This document shows, in pieces, positions 56,901 to 64,000 of a stretch of 64,000 nt of DNA (the stretch's first letter is position 1; the number at the start of each line of letters is the position of its first letter). Source of the stretch: Apostichopus japonicus. Lineage: Eukaryota > Echinodermata > Holothuroidea > Aspidochirotida > Stichopodidae. A program made the position numbers and the translations under genes. A model generated the notes under the pieces. It saw only the letters and a list, made by a program, of their open reading frames with translations, made no database searches and was not told where the DNA came from. The stretch spans positions 16,035,213 through 16,099,212 of the forward strand of contig NC_092574.1 of NCBI RefSeq assembly GCF_037975245.1, in the 5' to 3' direction.

Positions 56901-59900
56901 AGAGAGAAGATGCCATTCAGGTCATTACTATCATCTACACACTGAGGGACCTGATTGGCATAGCATGACCTAGAGAGAGAAGATGCCATTCAGGTTATTA
57001 CTATTATCTACACACTAAGGGACCTGATTGGCATAGTGTAACCTAGAGAGAGAAGATGCCATTCAGGTCATTACTATCATATACATACTGAGGGACCTGA
57101 TTGGCATAGCGTGACCTAGAGAGAGAAGATGCCATTCAGGTCATTACTATCATCTACACACTGAGGGACCCGATTGGCATAGCATGACCTAGAGAGAGAA
57201 GATGCCATTCAGGTTATTACTATTATCTACACACTAAGGGACCTGATTGGCATAGTGTAACCTAGACAGAAGATGCCATTCAGGTCATTACTATCATCTA
57301 CATACTGAGGGACCTGATTGGCATAGCGTGACCTAGAGAGAGAAGATGCCATTCAGGTCATTACTATCATCTACACACTGAGGGACCTGATTGGCATAGT
57401 GTAACCTAGAGAGAGAAGATGCCATTCAGGTCATTACTATCATCTACACACTGAGGGACCTGATTGGCATAGCATGACCTAGAGAGAGAAGATGCCATTC
57501 AGGTTATTACTATTATCTACACACTAAGGGACCTGATTGGCATAGTGTAACCTAGAGAGAGAAGATGCCATTCAGGTCATTACTATCATATACATACTGA
57601 GGGACCTGATTGGCATAGCGTGACCTAGAGAGAGAAGATGCCATTCAGGTCATTACTATCATCTACACACTGAGGGACCTGATTGGCATAGCGTGACCTA
57701 GAGAGAAGATGCCATTCAGGTCATTGCTATCATATACACAATAATACTTTTTGCAACTTGATGTTTCTGGTCATTTCATAACTTTCTGGAGTTTAATTTG
57801 CAACCACTTTGTGTCCCTGTTAAACGTGCTCACACTACCCCAACTGAAGGCGACGTGACTCAACTTGACTTTTGTGACATAGCTTTCAATAGTCATGAGA
57901 AGCCAGGGTCTTATAATTGACTGACTGATGAGTGAATACATGGACCGTTTTCTGTCAACAACCATTGCTTGGTTAGGTCACATACAAACTTTCCTTTCTT
58001 AGAAGAATCGACTTTTGTGACCTAGTTTTCAATAGTCCTGAACAGCCAGAGTCTTACAAATGACCTCCTCACACTGAACAGATGACTAGCCAATACGAGG
58101 ACCATTTGCTGTCAATAACCATTGCTCTTCTATGTCACATACAAAATATACTTTCATCTGATTGGCTACATATGTTAAAGCTTGGCGGTTTTCGCCGTGG
58201 ACCACCGCACACCGCCAACTGCAAAATGGGAGAAATGTTGAACTTCCCTTACTGACACTGATGCGACTAAACACTGCTAAATTCTTGATCAGTCATAGTC
58301 TTAAGCATGCAAATTCCAGTGGGCAGTGCACTCTGTGCACATTCAGTTTTACACTGTGGATCAGTTGAACATTGTCCAAAATACAGTGAATTGCCATTTA
58401 ATGACAAAAATAACAAGGCAAGGCTAAAATTTGTATAACGTAAAGGATACAGTTCATTACAGAGTGTTTAAAACTTTACCATACATATTTAAAATTCAAC
58501 ATGTTTTACCTTCCAAAGTGTGAAGGAGCTTTCCAGTCTGTAGATCAAAAATATTCACAATTCCATCAATGGCTCCGCTCGCTATGAACTTTGTATCTGG
58601 GCTCTGTGGGGTTAACGAAAGACAAGATCTCAATATTCTCTAAAGATATATATGTTTCTTTCTTTCTTTTTGTTAAACCTACCCGGTCATTAAAGCTGTA
58701 CAGTATGTCTTTTTCTATCCACAACAAAATGCACACATGACTACCCATAAAATGATGTAATACTTGATATCAAAGTAGACGTGGACATACAGATGTAGAA
58801 AAACCACTAGTATACAAGGAAACACATACAAGTAATGGAAAAGAACAATGAAAAGTAACAGTAACTACACCCTCTAAGTTCTAAGTAGTTTCGATATTAA
58901 TGGACTATTTATTAGAATGAACTTACATATGCTATACTAAGAGTGAACTTTCCCCTGGTATCCATAGATGACTCCTTCTTGCCATCATCCACCTTAAAGA
59001 GATTGATTTTACCACTATGACTGCCAGACGCCAGAAACTTCCCATCAGGAGAAAAGGTCAACGTCCAAGCATCAACTGCAAATAAAAAAACATAGAAGCT
59101 GTGACAAATCAATTCAGATTATGCTACAACAGCTGGGTTATCAATCGCAGTAACTGCATAGATATTTGAATTTGAACACGACAACATACATTAAAGGGGA
59201 AAAAAGGTGGGGGGGGGGTGGAGGAGGAGAAAGGTAACAAAAGGAATGGAAATCATAAAAAAATACAGGATTGCTACCTACAAATTATTCATTACATTAT
59301 TTATCACATTTGTGACTCTAAGATATATAGAACAAGGAATAACACAACCCTGTCAATTTTCATAGAAGTTAATAGCTAAATCCTGCCTAAATATTAAATA
59401 AAGCAGCGATGATATGATGCGAGCTGAAATGGTAATATTGAAAGTCTTTGTACATTTCTATGGATGGATCATTTTTCTATATGGAAGAACTATTGAGATT
59501 TAGACATTATCTTTGATATTTTCATTTTTCAACTCAAAACAAGGAAATTGAAAGCAATTTTCACGATCCACTGCAAACTTTATTCAACAAGGAAACAAAC
59601 AAACAACTAGCATATTATATCTACATAGACTACATGCAATGACTACAATGCTGGATCCAATTTGTAAATGCAACTGAAATTCCCCTTGAACTAGACACTG
59701 GCCACGTATGAGAAACTGAAAGCATGTACATTAGTACTTTGTAGTCTCTAACGAGACTCAAATTTCCATTTGAACAAACAAGTAACATAAAGCCTTCGTA
59801 GAGGTCCATTGAAACCAAGGATAAAATATGGAATAAGTTTGGCCTCCAAGTCCAATACTACAAAACCATACCTGAAGACAAATACCTGTCATTCAGCTTT

Positions 59901-62900
59901 GTCTTGTGTCAAGCAATTTGTAATAGGAGCAAGTTTGCAAGGAAATTACCTCAAATGAATGCTATCAAACTTTGATTTTCATTACTGCTTTTGCCTGCCT
60001 TTGATGTATTAATTAGGGTGTTGGAAAAGTGAGGATCTTTCCAAACGATACTAGTGAAGCTTGACATTAAACCAATTCCCTTAATGAAAGTTCAATAAAG
60101 ACCACTCATCATGCTAGCATCAACTGCTGACCTTTTCTCCTAAAGAAGACAGGATTAGCCCTGATAGGGCAAGGTTTGCCACCTCCTTCTGTAGCATCTA
60201 TCCCTGCCATTGCAAAGGTCCATATTACAGTACAAATCAGGGGTTTTCTTTTAGCAAAAATTCTTTCATTTTCTTACAAATAGTAACACAGATGTGATAA
60301 TGTTCTTCTGTATGTTAGAGATACCACAACACTACCGAACAAAAAGTTCAAGCTTCCAACAAAAATTCATGAATAAATAGCACTTTTCTGCACTTATTCT
60401 ACCCCTTCTGAAATTTTGTTTTTTCATGCTTATATGAGATATCTAGCCTATTGACCAGTGAGTGAATGGTACAGACCGTACAGTATGTTGTCCTACTTTT
60501 TGTTTGCAAGGCAGAACTATATTAAGGTGGTATGAATCCAAACCAAGCATTTAAAAATCCTCCATACTCAGGGGCTTCAAAACCCAGATAGGGCTGCAAG
60601 GGAAAATAATATCACCCTTTTGAAGGCTTCAATTCTCCCTACGTATATTATGAAAATGAAAATACATTATTCTTTTCCCTATATCCCCAGGACTTGAACT
60701 GGCATATTGCTGCAGGGTTGTAGCTACTCCCACCCAAATCTTATCAGATCTGCTCATACTTAGTTCTCAGGCAACCAAAATTATTTTTCTCCCCACATTA
60801 TTGGCTTCGGTCAGCTTGCGAGTCTACAAGCCTCCATGGCTTCTTTCGCGAGTTCCTGCTTGCGGGAAGATCACATATACATACATACATACATACATAC
60901 ATACATACATACATACATACATACATCAGTCATAATATCAAGTAGCACACTGTCACAATGGTACATATATACATTCATCGTATGTTGTTTGTAAGCAAAG
61001 TCTGTTTAAAACATTGATTTCGATGAAACTTGCTCCCTCAATGAGATTGAATCCAGAGTCTGACTTTGATACTGGGTTGACATTAAAAAGAAAAAACTCA
61101 GCCTACTCAGGTCAAATCATGTGACATGAAATCTAGAGTGTGTAGATATCTTCGTAGACATTCAAATGTATATATAAATTACCTGGTCCAGCATCGATGG
61201 ATCTCATTTGCTGCCCAACTTCCAGATCCCACAGCCTTATGTGACTGTCTAAAGAGCTTGATGCAGCCACTAGCAAAGACAAGAGACAATCAAATAATTG
61301 TAAAGTTTGATCAATGTCACCTGAGTATGGCATCAATAGGCAATGTACAATAAGAACATACAGTGTAGTTTAAAACAGCTCCTTGTGTTTGCAATGTCAT
61401 GTCTCTCACTGTGTGAACATGTCAGGACAAACACTGCTCATACTTTCCTTTTACTATATTTAAAACTGTACAAAATTAAAGAAGATGTCATTTCCAGCTC
61501 ACCTGTGCCTGTTGGATTGATGTCCACTGAGATAACACCAAGCTGATGACCTTCTAAAGTCCATCTCAATTTCAGCTCATCATTTTCCCTAATGTAAAAT
61601 ATGAAGAATATAGAAACATGTACACAAGCAACAATTTGATTGGTCAACTCCATCTTAGAGCATCAATGTCCCTAACTAATGCACACACCTTTTTTTTTTT
61701 ACAATTGACATCTAACTTGTTCTTAAAACTTCATTGCTGCTGGCTATCTCTTTAAAGAAGATCCAAACCAAACTATTGACTATTTAAAAAATGGTACAAC
61801 TGAATGTAGATATATTCTGAATACTTTATAAATTTTTACTATTGATGAACTAAACTGTGTCCTCACAACTATTGTCACCAAGCATCACAGTTACGCAGAG
61901 TACATCACACTCATTTTAGATACTTGACACTGTATGCAAACAATTTATTTTTTGGAGTCTATGAGAAAAACTGTACAATTTGCATAAGCTGTTTTCTTCA
62001 GGATATCCATCAAATCTGTTCCTATAAAGAACATTTGTTTGTGTATGGAGGTGGAATTTGTATGCAATTCCTACCTATCATTTTTGAGATAACATCAATT
62101 GAGGTCATTATGTTTTGTACCCAAAGTGAACTGGAGGCAGGCATGGTGATTTCATAGAAGCACAATGACAAGTTTTCCTATAAAATTTACGAAGAGTTCC
62201 CTAAGTACTTCAAAATTCTCAAAATAAACCAATAGTCATACTGTATATTGAGAAAGTGCTAACTTAACATCCCCTTTAGGCAAAGTTGTTATCCAATTCA
62301 TTTCAATTCATTCATTCATTCCATTTCATTTCAATTCATTTCATTTCATTTCAATTCATTTCAATGTCAAAAAATAAGTGAAACATAAAGAAAACAAACA
62401 TTTTGCTGCCAGTGTAAAACTTTGACATCACAACTGTTTTCTTCAATTTAATCTGAAATGGTACAATTTGTGACAATTCCATTTTCAATATATCGATAAT
62501 GCTATGTAGAAATTGAATGTAAATCTCACCAAGATGCTTAGAAAGTTCCTCTTTCCTTAGTCAGAAATATATTTTCCGGTAGACTATCCTTTAAATGTCC
62601 AATATCAACAAGCTTTAGCTATGGAGAAATTATTGACTGTTCAGTTTCCCAATCATGCTAACATTGTTTGATTGCAATGACATAACTTAAATGTTCACCA
62701 GTTACCAGCAATATTTCATATGTGAGTAACAAGTTAATTTACATTTCTGTAATCATCTATGAACCATGAGACTGGAGTGTGTTTGTGCACAAATGCACTT
62801 TTTAGCATTATGTATGAAGTAACTCACCAATGCCAGCACTTGACCATGTCATCTAAAGATCCAGTCACAATATTCTCCATCCCATCTTTATCACTCTTGG

Positions 62901-62961
62901 CCCAAGCAACAGTCCAAATACCATCTTCGTGGGCCTCTTCTTGCTTGAACACTACACTATA
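53848..62961 (-). CDS. SKIC8: SKI8 / WDR61, WD40 subunit of SKI and PAF1 complexes
   Basis: Nine phase-consistent exons encode 301 aa of a WD40 propeller; human WDR61 has 305, so only a few N-terminal residues are missing. The protein is a scaffold in the SKI complex (cytoplasmic 3'-5' mRNA decay with the exosome) and in PAF1C (transcription elongation, H3 modification). Seven WD repeats are visible, with landmarks [63 protein letters not shown] and [18 protein letters not shown] and GHAMPIRSL supply the repeat-start GH pairs, and the C-terminus IYDCPI is identical to relatives. The initiator is not securely placed: the next exon upstream may be 63106-63186 or lie beyond 64000. The intron before exon 6 contains 21 tandem copies of that exon's 3' splice site. 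Confidence 0.95.
54780..54858 (-). CDS. SKIC8: SKI8 exon, WD repeat 6 end and repeat 7 start
   Basis: Encodes [20 protein letters not shown] and YDHLEQ. Acceptor CTTCCAG, donor GTGAAG. Confidence 0.95.
55221..55313 (-). CDS. SKIC8: SKI8 exon, WD repeat 6
   Basis: Encodes [20 protein letters not shown] and CPDNTHFVS. Phase 2 in and out; acceptor TTATTAAG is short of pyrimidines. Confidence 0.95.
56075..56168 (-). CDS. SKIC8: SKI8 exon, WD repeat 5 (source of the tandem array)
   Basis: Encodes [20 protein letters not shown] and [10 protein letters not shown]. Its first 26 bases (56168-56143) and the CTCTCTAG acceptor are the segment repeated 21 further times upstream in the intron. Donor GTAAGT. 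Confidence 0.95.
56169..57741 (-). repeat. 73-bp tandem array of the SKI8 exon 3' splice site
   Basis: Counting the exonic copy there are 22 units, starting at 56145 and ending near 57741. Spacing is 73 bases, except two 71-base steps into the units at 56727 and 57309. Each unit on the minus strand reads pyrimidine tract CTTCTCTCTCTAG, then GTCACGCTATGCCAATCAGG and TCCCTC (the exon start), then AGTGTGTAGATGATAG and a linker. Three main variants (GCGTGACC, GCATGACC and GTGTAACC on the plus strand) occur in repeating order. Confidence 0.97.
57868..58154. repeat. Diverged direct duplication, about 140 bp x 2
   Basis: 57868-57997 and 58011-58154 share ACTTTTGTGAC, TTTCAATAGTC, AGTCTTA, TGTCAA(C/T)AACCATTGCT and TCACATACAAA in the same order. 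They lie next to the 73-bp array in the same intron but are unrelated to it in sequence. Confidence 0.75.
58510..58603 (-). CDS. SKIC8: SKI8 exon, WD repeat 4
   Basis: Encodes [20 protein letters not shown] and HTLEG. Donor GTAAAA leads into the intron with the 73-bp array. Confidence 0.95.
58927..59075 (-). CDS. SKIC8: SKI8 exon, WD repeat 3
   Basis: Encodes [20 protein letters not shown] and continues to [12 protein letters not shown]. Donor GTAAGT, phase 0 out. Confidence 0.96.
60873..60927 (+). repeat. (ATAC)n microsatellite
   Basis: About 13 near-perfect ATAC units in a SKI8 intron. Confidence 0.95.
61183..61269 (-). CDS. SKIC8: SKI8 exon, WD repeat 2 end
   Basis: Encodes [18 protein letters not shown], ending SIDAGP. 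Phase 1 in and out; donor GTAATT. Confidence 0.95.
61503..61588 (-). CDS. SKIC8: SKI8 exon, WD repeat 2 start
   Basis: Encodes [20 protein letters not shown]. Acceptor ACATTAG, donor GTGAGC. Confidence 0.94.
62294..62366 (+). repeat. TTCATTTCAA-type pentanucleotide repeat
   Basis: Mixed 5- and 10-base units of CATTT/CAATT across about 70 bases in the first SKI8 intron. Confidence 0.85.
62828..62961 (-). CDS. SKIC8: SKI8 first certain coding exon
   Basis: Begins [20 protein letters not shown] and ends in the first WD repeat ([11 protein letters not shown]). Acceptor ATGTAG, donor GTGAGT, phase 0 in and 2 out. Confidence 0.92.
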
Positions 62962-64000
62962 CTACATAGCAAAATTAAATTTTAAACCATATTGTATTAA
63001 ATAAACCAAATTTACACCATATTACATAGCATATGTCTGTGATCGAAATCAAAACATTTCTGTTCAATTGAAGCCAATGCAAGGAAGATAGTCTTAACCA
63101 TTTACCTGAAGCAATTTTGTATTGTAAAGGTGCAGTTTGGTGGCAAAGATTGGAAGAATATAAGAGTATGCATTTGAAATCTCCATCACTTGTAATGTAG
63201 TTTCAACTAATCTAACATGAATTTTAAAGGTCTTCTAAAGTAGTCTCAAAAATGTACTGGAAAAATTGTGGCATAATACTGACTTCTTTAATACCTGACT
63301 AGATATCTTAAATGCAGAACTAAGATTAGCAAACTAGAGATTACTCATAATATGTAAAACAGCAAATGATGATATCTATTATTTCATAATACTTAGGCTA
63401 GTAGTAGCATGGTGGGCTCATAATTGATGCACTTAAGGATTAGATCAACAATGTCTATCAAGGAAAAAATCCAAATCACTCAACTGTATGTGTTTTTCAG
63501 ATGTGTAATTCCTCAGAAATGTTATGATCTCAAAATATTTAAGGTTCTGTGCTTATGCACAGTACAATTGAGCAGAATTTGACCACAAAATGTCTGCCGT
63601 GTCAAGTTCTTTCATACCCCTAAATTGACACATTCGTCGATAAGCTAACTGTAGTGTAGGCCTTAGTATACATCCATTGACTTTAGATGCTGTTTGCTAT
63701 GCTCTGAGCCTCTAAGCTCAGACAGGTCAGGTCCCAGATAGTAATGTTATCATATTGAGGTAATGTTGGTTATTTGTAGGGTGTAGGATTTCCAAATGCC
63801 CAAAAAATGTGCAAAACTTGGGGGAGGGTGTTAAACGCTTAAAAATTACCACAATCTGGTCAGCAAATAGCTGAAATGGATTCAAACTCATGAAATATGT
63901 AATTCTGCTTGACTGCAAAAAGTTTAGGTGGCCTGCTGTTTCGTTGCTAGTAATAATTGAAGGTGCATCAATTACGGGGGTGCGTTAATTATGAAGCCTT
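62962..64000. other. SKI8 upstream or first-intron region
   Basis: Contains the low-confidence first exon and a TAGGCCT motif at about 63657. No other recognisable element. The SKI8 promoter may be here or beyond the edge. Confidence 0.4.
63106..63186 (-). CDS. Candidate SKI8 first exon (low confidence)
   Basis: ATG at 63186, 27 open codons ending CTTCAG at a GTAAAT donor, in phase 0 with the next exon. It would add 27 residues (MEISNAYSYIL...), whereas relatives have about four. Either a lineage-specific N-terminus or chance. Confidence 0.25.

Noticed and set aside
56169-57741. CRISPR-like regular repeat array
   Set aside because: The DNA is eukaryotic, the whole 73-bp unit is conserved with no unique spacers, and the unit derives from an adjacent exon.

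Overview
This is eukaryotic, AT-rich nuclear DNA with GT-AG introns. Protein resemblance points to an invertebrate deuterostome, most likely an echinoderm and possibly a sea cucumber. That placement is an inference from remembered family sequences; no search was run.

Five protein-coding genes can be assembled exon by exon with consistent phases. (1) 1-20589, minus: CBP/p300 histone acetyltransferase, 23 coding exons and 1569 codons, cut by the left edge inside the HAT domain. (2) 23374-32888, plus: ADCK2, a mitochondrial UbiB-family atypical kinase, 9 exons, 592 aa, complete. (3) 38316-38963, minus: RAB9, one coding exon, 215 aa. (4) 46770-49518, plus: a small leucine-rich-repeat protein of the LRMDA (C10orf11) type, 4 exons, about 195 aa. 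(5) 53848-62961, minus: SKI8/WDR61, a seven-bladed WD40 protein of the SKI and PAF1 complexes, 9 exons plus an unresolved first exon.

CBP and ADCK2 are divergent and share a 2.8 kb upstream region with YY1-, ETS- and CCAAT-like sites. ADCK2 and RAB9 converge, RAB9 and the LRR gene diverge, and the LRR gene and SKI8 converge. The genes do not form an operon or a shared pathway, although CBP and SKI8 (through PAF1C) both act in chromatin and transcription.

Repeats: two hAT-like non-autonomous transposons with perfect 8-bp target-site duplications (35955-36590 and 43458-44369); an antisense non-LTR retrotransposon endonuclease remnant in ADCK2 intron 5; two minisatellites in ADCK2 intron 4; a tRNA-like SINE in the LRR gene; and a hammerhead-ribozyme-like fold at 51305-51351. 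The most unusual feature is a 22-copy, 73-bp tandem array in a SKI8 intron (56143-57741). Each copy repeats the real 3' splice site together with the first 26 bases of the following exon.
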